Made by a program: the position numbers and the translations under genes
From: Paenibacillus puerhi
GTDB taxonomy: Bacteria > Bacillota > Bacilli > Paenibacillales > NBRC-103111
Direction: 5' to 3'
Assembly (NCBI RefSeq): GCF_009846885.1
Contig: NZ_WUWM01000010.1
Coordinates: 1-64,000, forward strand
Length of the DNA stretch: 64,000 nucleotides
The notes under the pieces: model-generated
Told to the model about the DNA's origin: nothing
The model's input: the letters and a program-made list of their open reading frames with translations, nothing else
Databases searched by the model: none
In this document: piece by piece, positions 52,811 to 61,485 of the stretch
Layout: each line of letters begins with the position of its first letter
How positions within the stretch are numbered: the stretch's first letter is position 1

Positions 52811-53773
52811 ATGGAACAAGCGACAACGGTTAAAATATCTTTGAAGACCCCTGCCGAAGGCCAAGCGCTGTTCGGCCCGCAGGACAAGTTCCTGCATCTG
52901 ATCGAAGAGGCCGTGCCAGCCTCTATCTTTACTCGCGAGGAATCGATCGTCATCCAGGGAGCAGCAGCAGAAACCACGCGACTGGAGCACCTGTTCACGG
53001 TACTGCTCGAGTTGATCCGCAACCAGTATGTGCTGACGGAACGCGATGTGAACTATGCGCTGGACTTGTCCCGCGAGATGAAGGCCGATCAATTGCTCGA
53101 CCTGTTCAAGGGAGAGATCGCAGTCACGCATAAGGGCAAGCCCATCCGGGTCAAGACGATCGGGCAGAAGCAATACGTGAATGAAATCAAGAGAAAAGAT
53201 ATTGTATTCGGCATAGGTCCTGCGGGGACCGGCAAGACGTACATCGCCGTCGTGCTGGCCGTAGCCGCGCTCAAGGAGGGCAGGATCAAGCGGATCGTGC
53301 TGACCCGTCCTGCCGTGGAGGCAGGGGAGAACCTCGGCTTCCTGCCAGGAGATCTGCAGGAAAAAGTTGACCCCTATTTGCGCCCGTTGTATGATGCTCT
53401 TAACGACGTGCTGGGCCCGGATCAGGTCGTCAAGTCGCTGGAGCGCGGCTTGATCGAGATTGCTCCGCTTGCCTATATGCGCGGAAGAACACTCGACGAC
53501 TCGTTCATCATCCTCGATGAGGCGCAGAACACGACACCCGAACAGATGAAGATGTTTTTGACGCGTCTCGGCTTCGGCTCGAAGATGGTCATTACCGGCG
53601 ACGTGACGCAGATCGACCTGCCCCGGGGCAAATCCTCCGGGCTTGTGGAAGCGCGGCGCATTCTAAGTAAAATCGAGGAGCTCGGCTTTATTACGTTTGC
53701 GGAGCAGGATGTCGTCAGGCACTCGCTCGTGCAGAAAATCATTGTGGCCTACAATGAAGACAAAGAAGGCTGA
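52811..53773 (+). CDS. PhoH-family ATPase (PhoL/YbeZ type)
   Basis: A 320-residue PhoH-like protein. An N-terminal KH-like part is followed by the P-loop IGPAGTGKTYIAVV at about 134-147, and Walker B SFIILDEAQNTTPEQ. Proteins of this family bind RNA and are physically and genetically tied to YbeY, whose gene lies two genes downstream, so a role in rRNA handling is likely. The ATG has ATAAGGAG upstream. It is the third gene of a probable yqfC-yqfD-phoH-pgpH-ybeY-dgkA-cdd-era transcript. Confidence 0.95.
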   Translation: MEQATTVKISLKTPAEGQALFGPQDKFLHLIEEAVPASIFTREESIVIQGAAAETTRLEHLFTVLLELIRNQYVLTERDVNYALDLSREMKADQLLDLFKGEIAVTHKGKPIRVKTIGQKQYVNEIKRKDIVFGIGPAGTGKTYIAVVLAVAALKEGRIKRIVLTRPAVEAGENLGFLPGDLQEKVDPYLRPLYDALNDVLGPDQVVKSLERGLIEIAPLAYMRGRTLDDSFIILDEAQNTTPEQMKMFLTRLGFGSKMVITGDVTQIDLPRGKSSGLVEARRILSKIEELGFITFAEQDVVRHSLVQKIIVAYNEDKEG

Positions 53774-53793
53774 GAAAGGGCTGACCTTTCATC

Positions 53794-56025
53794 ATGAACA
53801 ACCGCGTTTCCATTCAAGGCAAATTTCAGTACCGGCTTGCCGGCTGGAGATACAGCGCCGTCGTGCGCTTTCTTCTATTTTTGGCGCTGGCGATTTTTAT
53901 GTATGCGACGCTGCTCCATCGGATCGTTCCACAAACGTACGATATTCAGCTGAACTCTCTGGCTGAGAAGGATATCCCTGCACCGCGGGCGATCCTGAAC
54001 GAGGTGGAGACCGAGAAGGCGAAGGAAGAGGCCGCAGCGCGCGTCCAGCCGGTCTATAAAATCGTATCGCTCAAAAACGAGACGGCTATCGACCTGATGT
54101 TCGAGAAGCTGCAGCAGATCAATGCCGATGCCGACGTTTCCACCACAGACAAAGTCAGCATTTACCGAACGGTTATACCGACGATCGTCAAGGACCATCT
54201 GAGCCGCCAATTGAAGCTGTTCGAAAACAGCGGGCAGTACAGCCCCGAGCTGCTGGCGGAAATGCGCAAAGCGTTTGATGAACAGCAATACCGGATTCCG
54301 GAGGAGTCGTTCTACAAGCTGCCTCGTCTGACGAAGGAAGATCTGGCCGCAATGGAACCGGTGTCGCGCGATATCGTCTCCCGTCTTATGACGGACCAGC
54401 TGCTCGACGCCCAGGTCGGACGCGCTAAGGTGGCTGAGCTGGTGAACGCGTCGCCCTTGTCCAAAAACAACGTGCGCGAGCTCGTACAGGAGCTCGTCAG
54501 AGCCTCGCTGACGCCCAACAAGTTCTATGATCAGAAAGGGACCGAAGAGGCGAAGGGGCACGCGAGAGACAATGTAAAGCCGGTATATATCAATAAGAAT
54601 GATGTGCTTGTGCATAAAGGCGATAAAATAACGGAGGATGTGTATCAAAGGCTGGCACAGCTCGAGCTGCTGAAGGACGAGCGGAGCTACTGGCCGCATC
54701 TGGGATTGGTCATATTCGTGGCGCTGTGCTGCCTTCTGCTGTACATGTACGTCAAGCAGAGTGCGCTTCCGATCCGTCATAATAATGTCCAATTGGTCAT
54801 GCTCGTATTGATATTATTCCTGACCGTTACTTTCATGAAGGTGTTCTCGATGATGCAGGGATTGGATTACCCCTTCATCGGGTACCTGGCGCCTACGGCC
54901 TTAGGTGCGATGCTGATTACGATTCTGCTCAATCCGCAGATGGCCTTCGTTGCGACCGTCCTGTTCGGGGTGACGGCGAGCATTATATTTAACCCGGAAC
55001 ATGTTCAGGTGTTCGACTTCCGTTACGGGCTTCTTACGCTGGCGACTTCATTCGCCGCCATCTTCTCGATCCAGCGTGCGAGCCAGCGCTCGTCGATTCT
55101 TAAGGCGGGGATTATGGTATCGCTGCTGGCGGTGACGCTGGTCGCCTCGATGATGCTGTTCGAGGAGCAGGAGACGAAGCGGGAAGCCATCTTTGCCGCC
55201 TCCTTCGCGCTCGGAAGCGGCCTGTTGACCGCGGTGTTCGTCATTGGCTTGCTGCCGTTTTTCGAAGTGGCCTTCGGTATTTTGTCGCCGCTTAAGCTCG
55301 TGGAGCTGTCCAACCCGAATCACCCGCTGCTGCGTAAGCTGTTGACGGAGACGCCAGGCACTTATCATCACAGCGTCATGGTGGGCAATCTGTCCGAAGC
55401 GGCAGCCGAAGCGATCGGAGCTGACGGACTGCTCTGCCGGGTTGGTGCTTATTACCACGATATCGGCAAGACGAAGCGTCCGAGTTATTTTATCGAGAAC
55501 CAGACCAATATCGAGAACCCGCATGATAAAATTGATCCAGCGTTAAGCAAGTCGATCATCGTGGCCCATGCGCGGGACGGCTCGGAGATGCTGAGGGAGT
55601 TCAACATACCGAAGCCTATCCGGGATATCGCCGAACAGCATCACGGTACGACCTTGCTGCAATATTTCTACCACAAAGCCAGGAAGCAGGCTGAGGAACG
55701 GGGCGAGGAGCCGCCGGAGGAGCAGGAGTACCGTTATCCGGGGCCGAATTCCCAAACCAAAGAAGCCGCGATCGTAGGCATTGCGGACTGTGTCGAGGCG
55801 GCTGTCCGTTCTCTGCGGAATCCGACCGTGGAACAGATCGACTCGATGGTGCGCAAAATTATCAAGAGCCGGCTGGATGACGGCCAGTTCAATGAATGCG
55901 ACCTGACGATTAAGGAGCTGGACCAGATCGCCAGGACGTTGAATGAAACGCTGCTGGGCATCTTCCACTCCCGGATCGAATACCCGGCCGAGGCTCAGCC
56001 TCCCAAGGCGGAGCCGCTGAAGTAG
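53794..56025 (+). CDS. pgpH: 7TM-HD cyclic-di-AMP phosphodiesterase (PgpH type)
   Basis: A 743-residue membrane protein. The first helix is at about 29-48, followed by a 7TMR-HDED outer domain of about 250 residues (EKDIPAPRAILNEVETEKAK). Seven membrane helices lie between about 305 and 500, and a cytosolic HD domain follows with TPGTYHHSVMVGNLSEAAAE, AYYHDIGKTKRPSYF and EQHHGTTLLQYFYHKA. The listed His/Asp residues form the metal centre that cuts c-di-AMP to pApA in the Listeria homologue. It corresponds to B. subtilis YqfF. Its length and order agree with the family. ybeY follows after 52 bases. Confidence 0.95.
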   Translation: MNNRVSIQGKFQYRLAGWRYSAVVRFLLFLALAIFMYATLLHRIVPQTYDIQLNSLAEKDIPAPRAILNEVETEKAKEEAAARVQPVYKIVSLKNETAIDLMFEKLQQINADADVSTTDKVSIYRTVIPTIVKDHLSRQLKLFENSGQYSPELLAEMRKAFDEQQYRIPEESFYKLPRLTKEDLAAMEPVSRDIVSRLMTDQLLDAQVGRAKVAELVNASPLSKNNVRELVQELVRASLTPNKFYDQKGTEEAKGHARDNVKPVYINKNDVLVHKGDKITEDVYQRLAQLELLKDERSYWPHLGLVIFVALCCLLLYMYVKQSALPIRHNNVQLVMLVLILFLTVTFMKVFSMMQGLDYPFIGYLAPTALGAMLITILLNPQMAFVATVLFGVTASIIFNPEHVQVFDFRYGLLTLATSFAAIFSIQRASQRSSILKAGIMVSLLAVTLVASMMLFEEQETKREAIFAASFALGSGLLTAVFVIGLLPFFEVAFGILSPLKLVELSNPNHPLLRKLLTETPGTYHHSVMVGNLSEAAAEAIGADGLLCRVGAYYHDIGKTKRPSYFIENQTNIENPHDKIDPALSKSIIVAHARDGSEMLREFNIPKPIRDIAEQHHGTTLLQYFYHKARKQAEERGEEPPEEQEYRYPGPNSQTKEAAIVGIADCVEAAVRSLRNPTVEQIDSMVRKIIKSRLDDGQFNECDLTIKELDQIARTLNETLLGIFHSRIEYPAEAQPPKAEPLK

Positions 56026-56077
56026 AACGGCGGCCGAAGGCGCAGAGCATCCATTTTATCGAAGATGAGGTGAACCT

Positions 56078-56671
56078 ATGAGTTTGCGGTTGTCATGGAA
56101 TAACGAACAGTCCGAGATCGAGATTACGCCAGAGCTGATTGCCAAGCTGGAACAATTGCTGAGCCTGGCGGGCAAGGCCGAAGACGTCCCGCATGGCGAG
56201 GTGGCTTTGACGTTTGTCGACGATGCGGCGATTCAAGAGCTTAACAAGCAATACCGCGGCCTGGACAAGGCAACCGATGTCCTGTCCTTCTCCATGCAGG
56301 AGATGGGCGAGGACGAGATTGAGATTATCTATGGCGACGAAGAATACGATGAAGAAGAATTCGAATTCATCGATGCGGCCGAAGGAGCCGAGCTTGACGG
56401 AGCCGAGGAAGCGGATCTCCGCGAGGATGGGGCTGACGAGGATGAAGACGAGGACAGCTTCGAAGAACCGCTGGGCGATGTCATCATCTCCGTACAGCGC
56501 GCTGTGGCGCAAGCGGAAGAGTACGGCCACTCCGTCGAACGCGAGCTGGGCTTCCTGTTCGTGCACGGCTTCCTGCATTTGATCGGTTATGATCATCAGG
56601 AAGAGGACGAGGAGAAAGTGATGTTCGGCAAGCAGGAGCTTATTCTGCAGCAGGCAGGCCTAACGCGTTGA
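56078..56671 (+). CDS. ybeY: Endoribonuclease YbeY (rRNA maturation), with acidic insertion
   Basis: A 197-residue UPF0054 protein. The zinc motif HGFLHLIGYDH has H163, H167 and H173, and LDKATDVLSFSM lies at 62-73. YbeY processes the 3' end of 16S rRNA and takes part in ribosome quality control. The usual length is about 155; here an insertion of about 55 residues (75-131) separates the two conserved parts. Nearly half of the insertion is Asp or Glu (for example DEEYDEEEFEFIDAAEGAEL). The insertion is in frame and keeps the codon use of its neighbours. The start ATG has GATGAGGTG upstream. The stop codon overlaps the dgkA start. Confidence 0.95.
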   Translation: MSLRLSWNNEQSEIEITPELIAKLEQLLSLAGKAEDVPHGEVALTFVDDAAIQELNKQYRGLDKATDVLSFSMQEMGEDEIEIIYGDEEYDEEEFEFIDAAEGAELDGAEEADLREDGADEDEDEDSFEEPLGDVIISVQRAVAQAEEYGHSVERELGFLFVHGFLHLIGYDHQEEDEEKVMFGKQELILQQAGLTR

Positions 56672-57369
56672 GACAGCCCGCCAAGTGGCAGCGAAGCTTC
56701 CGGTATGCCTATGAAGGCGTCAAGTATGCGCTAGCGACCCAGCGCAACATGAAGTTCCACTTTTTTGCGGCTTTTGCTGCGCTCGTGGTCGCCCTGCTGT
56801 TTGGACTGCCGAAGACGGATGTCCTGTTCCTTCTGCTGGCGGTGACGCTCGTCATCGTGACAGAGCTTATCAATACCGCGATTGAGAAGGCGGTCGATTT
56901 GGCGATGCCGGACATACATCCGCTCGCCAAAATCGCCAAAGACGTAGCTGCAGCCGCGGTACTGGTGACTGCAGCTTTTGCCGTTATTACGGGATTGATC
57001 GTGTTCTACGAGCCCGTCGATCGTCTGATCCGCAGCGGACGCCTCGTGGAGGGGCATGCGTTTACCGCGGGGGCGGTATGGATCTTGTTATCCTTGGTCA
57101 TTCTTAGCGTCATCGTGGTCCAGACCCGCTTCACCGACAAGGGAACCTGGGTGAAGCCCAGCCTGCTGAGCGCCGTCGCTTTTGCCGTCTCCACGCTGAT
57201 TGCTTACCGGACGGAGGATACGCTCGTGTCGCTGCTGGGCTATCTGCTGGCCGTTGTACTGACGCTCGCGCTTCATGACAAGCGGAGACGACCGCTTGGC
57301 TCGCTGCTGCTCGGAGCCTTGCTCGGCAGTTTGATTACGGTATTCAGCTTTTATTTGTATTTGTTATAA
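56668..57369 (+). CDS. dgkA: Diacylglycerol/undecaprenol kinase with extra C-terminal membrane domain
   Basis: A 233-residue membrane protein. Residues 1-125 match Gram-positive DgkA, an undecaprenol kinase that recycles the lipid carrier for cell-wall synthesis: FRYAYEGVKYALATQRNMKF, then the catalytic VTELINTAIEKAVDLAMP and HPLAKIAKDVAAAAVL. B. subtilis DgkA ends near residue 123, but here about 100 more residues form perhaps four additional membrane helices (132-155, 166-183, 190-200 and 212-232). The start is TTG overlapping the ybeY stop (TTGA), which implies coupling. The kinase role is sound; the role of the extra part is unknown. Confidence 0.9.
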   Translation: MRQPAKWQRSFRYAYEGVKYALATQRNMKFHFFAAFAALVVALLFGLPKTDVLFLLLAVTLVIVTELINTAIEKAVDLAMPDIHPLAKIAKDVAAAAVLVTAAFAVITGLIVFYEPVDRLIRSGRLVEGHAFTAGAVWILLSLVILSVIVVQTRFTDKGTWVKPSLLSAVAFAVSTLIAYRTEDTLVSLLGYLLAVVLTLALHDKRRRPLGSLLLGALLGSLITVFSFYLYLL

Positions 57370-57398
57370 CGACTTGAAGAGGAAGGGAGCGTGAGCGT

Positions 57399-57815
57399 AT
57401 GCAACCGGGCGAATTGATTGAAATGGCTAGGCTTGCCAGGGAGAGGGCATATACGCCTTATTCCAAGTTCCAAGTCGGAAGCGCCTTGCTCGATTCGGAA
57501 GGCCGTATTCATCTTGGATGCAACGTGGAGAACGCAGCGTTCGGCCCGACCAACTGCGCGGAGCGGACGGCTTTGCATCGAGCGATCGCAGATGGCGTCA
57601 AGCCGCGCTCTTTCCAGGCGCTGGCTGTTATCGGGGATACGGCGCTGCCGATCACGCCCTGCGGCGTCTGCCGGCAGGTGATGATCGAGCTTTGTGCGCC
57701 GGATATGCCGGTTTACATGGCCAACCTGCAAGGAGATATAGCTCGAACGACCGTAGCGGAGCTGCTGCCGGGCGCGTTTACATCCCATGATCTGGACGGA
57801 GGAGCAAGCAACTGA
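57399..57815 (+). CDS. cdd: Cytidine deaminase
   Basis: A 138-residue tetrameric-type cytidine deaminase. The zinc site is complete: NCAERTAL (with catalytic Glu) and [12 protein letters not shown] supplying the further two Cys. It converts cytidine and deoxycytidine to uridine forms in pyrimidine salvage. The ATG has AGAGGAAGGGAG upstream. The stop shares one base with the era start (TGATG), so the two are coupled. The order dgkA-cdd-era is the B. subtilis arrangement. Confidence 0.97.
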   Translation: MQPGELIEMARLARERAYTPYSKFQVGSALLDSEGRIHLGCNVENAAFGPTNCAERTALHRAIADGVKPRSFQALAVIGDTALPITPCGVCRQVMIELCAPDMPVYMANLQGDIARTTVAELLPGAFTSHDLDGGASN

Positions 57816-58732
57816 TGGCATCAACAGACAATGCGCGAAAAGCGCCATTCAAATCCGGCTTTGTCGCTATTATCGGGCGGCCGAACGTCGGCAAGTCAAC
57901 CCTTATGAATCAGGTGATCGGTCAGAAAATAGCGATTATGTCCGATAAGCCGCAAACCACCCGCAACAAAATACACGGCGTGTACACGACGGAGCAGTCC
58001 CAAATTGTATTCCTCGATACGCCGGGCATTCACAAATCGCAATCCAAGCTGGGCGACTACATGATGAAGGCGGCCGAAAGCGCGCTGAAGGAAGTCGAGG
58101 CCATCCTGTTCCTGATCGATGTCGTCGAAGGTATCGGCGGCGGCGACCGTTACATTATCGAGCAGCTGAAGAAGGTCAAGACGCCGGTCATTCTGGTCAT
58201 GAACAAGATCGATCAGGTGCATCCGGAGGCGCTGCTCCCGATCATTACGACGTACAAGGAGCTGTATCCCTTCGCCGAGATTGTACCGATCTCCGCGATG
58301 AACGGCAACAACGTCAACACCTTGCTGGATCAGGTTGTCAAGTACTTGCCGGAAGGTCCGCAGTACTATCCGGCCGATCAGATTACCGACCATCCGGAGC
58401 AGTTCGTTTGTGCAGAGCTGATCCGCGAGAAAATTTTGCATCTGACGCGGGAGGAAATTCCGCATTCCATCGCCGTCGGCATTGAGGATATGAAAGTGCA
58501 GGATAATGGCGTCGTTCACATCTCGGCGGTGATCTATGTAGAGCGCGATTCCCAGAAAGGAATTATTATCGGGAAGAGCGGGGCTCTGCTCAAAGAGGTC
58601 GGGAAGAAGGCGCGCGCAGACATCGAAGCGCTGCTGGGCTCCAAAACATTTTTGGAGCTTTGGGTGAAGGTGAAGAAGGACTGGCGCAATCAGGAGCGAG
58701 TGCTGAAGGACCTGGGCTTCCGCCACGAGTAG
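57815..58732 (+). CDS. era: GTPase Era
   Basis: A 305-residue GTPase of usual size. The motifs are G1 GRPNVGKST (21-29), the [10 protein letters not shown]3 region, NKIDQV (G4), and a C-terminal KH domain ([20 protein letters not shown]). Era binds the 3' end of 16S rRNA and assists 30S assembly. The ATG overlaps the cdd stop. It ends the long transcript that begins at yqfC; a weak GC-poor hairpin at about 58757-58795 may terminate it. Confidence 0.98.
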   Translation: MASTDNARKAPFKSGFVAIIGRPNVGKSTLMNQVIGQKIAIMSDKPQTTRNKIHGVYTTEQSQIVFLDTPGIHKSQSKLGDYMMKAAESALKEVEAILFLIDVVEGIGGGDRYIIEQLKKVKTPVILVMNKIDQVHPEALLPIITTYKELYPFAEIVPISAMNGNNVNTLLDQVVKYLPEGPQYYPADQITDHPEQFVCAELIREKILHLTREEIPHSIAVGIEDMKVQDNGVVHISAVIYVERDSQKGIIIGKSGALLKEVGKKARADIEALLGSKTFLELWVKVKKDWRNQERVLKDLGFRHE

Positions 58733-58882
58733 GCGGAAGCATCCGTTTCAAGTGCGATTCGGCAGGTTAATGGAAGTCATACATGCCAGTTTTTGTGCCG
58801 CATACTTCGATGAGCTTCGTATCATCCTACACTTATAAACAGGTATTGTATAAAATACTGGTCAACTAGGGGAGGATGTACC

Positions 58883-59026
58883 ATGAAAGACTTTTCGTGG
58901 AAGTATTTTTCAATGACCGGCGACGTGGATGCCTACCTGCTTTATAAAGAATCGAACGGTGAGGAAAGTGAGGCTAAGGAGCCGGAGGACCTTAGCGTCA
59001 CCCAGGAAACCGAGTGGCTCCAATAG
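58883..59026 (+). CDS. yqzL: YqzL-family small protein
   Basis: A 47-residue protein (MKDFSWKYFSMTGDVDAYLL, then an acidic tail) matching the YqzL family, whose members start M-x-D-F-[ST]-W and continue F-x-x-T-G-x-x-x-x-Y-L-L. The family is short and of unknown function. AGGGGAGG lies eight bases before the ATG. Its position between era and recO is the yqzL position in B. subtilis, which supports the assignment. Confidence 0.85.
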   Translation: MKDFSWKYFSMTGDVDAYLLYKESNGEESEAKEPEDLSVTQETEWLQ

Positions 59027-59078
59027 CAAAATAAGCAAACCTGGAGCATGTCCCGGGCAAGCAGGAAAGAGGCTGCCG

Positions 59079-59831
59079 ATGCAATACAGACTCCAAGGCC
59101 TTATTATCCGCAGCATGGACTACGGGGAAGGCAACAAAATTGTGACCCTGTTTACCAGGGAATATGGAAAAATGAGCGTCGTAGCCCGAGGCGCCAAAAA
59201 AGTAAAAAGCCGGTTCGGGTCAGCCGTTCAACTGTTTACGCTAGGCGACTATGCTTTTTTTAAAGCGGGTCAACAAGGGCTCGGTTCCATGAATCAGGCA
59301 GATATCGTGGAAGCCTTTCATTCGCTGAGGGAGGATCTGCATCTTGCGGCTTACGCCTCCTACCTCGCTGAGCTGACGGACAAAATGTTCGCCGACCAGG
59401 AAGGCCACCCTTATGTGTACGAACAGTTGAAGGGCAGCTTCCAGGCTCTTCAGGAAGGCAAGGATACCCAGATCGTCGTTCATATGTATGAGATGAAGAT
59501 GCTGATGCAGGCCGGGTATTCCCCCGAGCTGCACCAGTGTGTCGTATGCGGCTCCAAAGCGGAGCCGGTAGCGCTCAGTGTCGCCTTGGGCGGGACGTTA
59601 TGCGAGATGTGCAAGCTGCGCGATCCGCAAGGCATTCCCTTAACGACGGGGGCGCTCAAGCTGCTGCGCTTAATGGCTCAGGCGGATGTGAGGCGGCTTG
59701 GCTCGATCGATGTCAAGGAGTCGAACCGGCAGCTGCTGAAGCACTTGCTGCGAGTTTATTTCGATACGCATGTCGGAGTTCGATTAAAGTCGCGAGACTT
59801 TATCGAGCAGATGGAGCGTTACGGTATTTGA
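59079..59831 (+). CDS. recO: DNA repair protein RecO
   Basis: A 250-residue protein of expected length. The N-terminal OB-fold is MQYRLQGLIIRSMDYGEGNK, and it continues LFTREYGKMSVVARGAKK. A helical part with a four-Cys zinc site follows (CVVCGS and CEMCKL). RecO loads RecA on SSB-covered DNA together with RecR. The ATG at 59079 has GGAAAGAGG upstream; the frame is open 50 codons upstream, through the yqzL gene in another phase, with no homology. It is followed directly by the ppsR leader; glyQ, glyS and ccpN, which follow recO in B. subtilis, are missing here. Confidence 0.96.
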   Translation: MQYRLQGLIIRSMDYGEGNKIVTLFTREYGKMSVVARGAKKVKSRFGSAVQLFTLGDYAFFKAGQQGLGSMNQADIVEAFHSLREDLHLAAYASYLAELTDKMFADQEGHPYVYEQLKGSFQALQEGKDTQIVVHMYEMKMLMQAGYSPELHQCVVCGSKAEPVALSVALGGTLCEMCKLRDPQGIPLTTGALKLLRLMAQADVRRLGSIDVKESNRQLLKHLLRVYFDTHVGVRLKSRDFIEQMERYGI

Positions 59832-59863
59832 ATATTTGGGCTACTTGAAAGGCTAGGTATAAT

Positions 59864-59892
59864 TTGACTGGAACCTGCTATAATGGTATTAT
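59864..59892 (+). promoter_or_regulatory. Promoter region in the recO-ppsR gap
   Basis: TTGACT (59864-59869) and TATTAT (59887-59892) are 17 bases apart. Overlapping them is TGCTATAAT (59876-59884), a perfect extended -10. Either would start a transcript shortly before the terminator at 59915-59963. Confidence 0.6.
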
Positions 59893-59914
59893 TATATGAT
59901 GTTTTTTCTAAAAC

Positions 59915-59963
59915 TCTCGTTACAAAGTCTATCAAGATAAGGCTTTGAGTAGCGGGATTTTTT
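59915..59963 (+). terminator. Strong terminator or attenuator in the ppsR leader
   Basis: TCTCGTTAC (59915-59923) pairs with GTAGCGGGA (59949-59957), and inside it AAAGTCT pairs with AGGCTTT. TTTTTT follows (59958-59963). It may end recO transcription or attenuate the transcript begun at 59864-59892. Confidence 0.8.
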
Positions 59964-60066
59964 GTTGCCTGACTGAAACAAATCGTCGCATTTTTCGTAA
60001 GAGAAGAGAGAACACGACGGCCATTTTTCATTTTTACTTACATATTGAATAAAGGGGCGGTTCCAG

Positions 60067-60879
60067 ATGGAAACGAAAGTGAAGCCGGTCATCTTTGTTG
60101 CGTCGGATTCGGCCGGGGATACGGGGGAGGCTGCTGTCCGTGCCGCCGCCGTACAGTTCGAGCCGCTGCATGTCGAGATCAGACGCGTGCCCTTTCTGCA
60201 CGATACGTCGGACATCGACCGATTGATCCTCCATGTGCTGGAGCGGAAAGGCGCCATCGTATTTACCTTGGTGCTGCCCGAACTGAGGGATTATCTGATT
60301 CTGGAGTGCGAGCGCAAGGGGATCTTGTATATCGATCTGTTGGGACCGATTATCCGGACGCTGGAGAGCACGCTTAACCAGGAGGCCCGTCATGAGCCGG
60401 GGATGATCCATAGATTGGACGAGGATTATTTTAAAAAAGTCGAGGCGGTCGAGTTCGCCGTAAAATATGACGACGGCCGGGACTTCAATGGCGTGCTGCA
60501 GGCAGACATCGTGCTGGTGGGCGTCTCGCGTACCTCCAAGACGCCGCTGTCCATGTATTTGGCCCACAAGACGTACAAGGTCGCGAACGTGCCTCTGGTG
60601 CCCGAAATCGCGCCGCCTGAGCAGTTATTCACCGTCTCCCCCAACAAGATTATCGGGCTCAGAATCGATCCTTTGAAGCTGAATGCCATTCGAACCGAAC
60701 GCTTGAAGGCGCTCGGATTGCCGGGGAATGCGACTTATGCCAATACCGAGCGGATTCTGAAAGAGCTGGAGTTTGCGGATCAAATTATGAAGCGGATAGG
60801 CTGCGAGGTCATCGATGTTTCGAATCGCGCCGTCGAGGAGACGGCCAGCATGATCATAGACTTCCTCCGCTCGCGATAA
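60067..60879 (+). CDS. ppsR: Pyruvate, phosphate dikinase / PEP synthase regulatory protein
   Basis: A 270-residue DUF299 protein (YqfL in B. subtilis). The start KPVIFVASDSAGDTGEAAVR and the P-loop GVSRTSKTPLSMYLA are diagnostic. It is a bifunctional ADP-dependent kinase and phosphorylase that switches off, or restores, pyruvate phosphate dikinase or PEP synthase. In B. subtilis its function is tied to the regulator CcpN, whose gene usually lies next to it but is absent here. The ATG has AAAGGGGCGG upstream. The 235-base leader holds a promoter and a terminator. Confidence 0.95.
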   Translation: METKVKPVIFVASDSAGDTGEAAVRAAAVQFEPLHVEIRRVPFLHDTSDIDRLILHVLERKGAIVFTLVLPELRDYLILECERKGILYIDLLGPIIRTLESTLNQEARHEPGMIHRLDEDYFKKVEAVEFAVKYDDGRDFNGVLQADIVLVGVSRTSKTPLSMYLAHKTYKVANVPLVPEIAPPEQLFTVSPNKIIGLRIDPLKLNAIRTERLKALGLPGNATYANTERILKELEFADQIMKRIGCEVIDVSNRAVEETASMIIDFLRSR

Positions 60880-60983
60880 ATGAAGAACGGCTTATTCTTT
60901 GAAGCGAAAAGCAGGATTTTTTGTAATTTCATCGTATATAATATTACGGAAACTTTAAAAGTCAGGAAATCCGGTGGTAGCCA

Positions 60984-61436
60984 ATGACTTATAAATTGAT
61001 TGTGGATGCCGATGCCTGTCCGGTTAAGACGGAGATCCGTACCGCCGCGGCGAGGTTTAATCTTGGCGTGCTGATGGTCGCTTCGTTCGATCATCGGCTG
61101 CAGCCGCAGGAAGGCGTGGAGGTCGTGCAAGTGGACCGCTCCGATCAATCGGTGGACCTGTATATCGCGAACAAAATCCGCCCCGGCGACGTGCTGGTTA
61201 CGCAGGACTTCGGGCTTGCCGCCCTTGCACTCGGGAAGAAGGCGCATGCGATTTCCAATCGCGGCCAGTGGTTCACGGAACGGACGATCGATTTTTTGCT
61301 GGACCGCCGACATGAGCAGGCCCGTTTGCGCCGGGGAGGCAAGCACACGAAAGGCCCGAAAGCGATGACGGAAGCGGATCGGGAGGAATTTCTACAATCT
61401 TTGACAAAACTTTTAACCCGATTGCAGGAGAATTGA
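60984..61436 (+). CDS. yqxD: DUF188 / UPF0178 (YaiI/YqxD) family protein
   Basis: A 150-residue protein (VDADACPVKTEI at the start, VQVDRSDQSVDLYIANKIRPGDVLVTQDFGLAA, then RRHEQARLRRGGKHTKGPKA near the end). It has the PIN-like fold described for this family, with conserved Asp residues that suggest nuclease activity, but none is proven. It sits before dnaG, the yqxD position in B. subtilis. The ATG has CCGGTGGTAG upstream. Confidence 0.92.
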   Translation: MTYKLIVDADACPVKTEIRTAAARFNLGVLMVASFDHRLQPQEGVEVVQVDRSDQSVDLYIANKIRPGDVLVTQDFGLAALALGKKAHAISNRGQWFTERTIDFLLDRRHEQARLRRGGKHTKGPKAMTEADREEFLQSLTKLLTRLQEN

Positions 61437-61485
61437 ACGAAACAGCGAATACGTATACGTGTTAATCGGATTGTAGGTGGATAGG

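Noticed and set aside
58929-59078. 50-residue N-terminal extension of RecO
   Set aside because: It overlaps the yqzL gene in another phase and contains no homology; a good ribosome binding site lies before the inner ATG at 59079.
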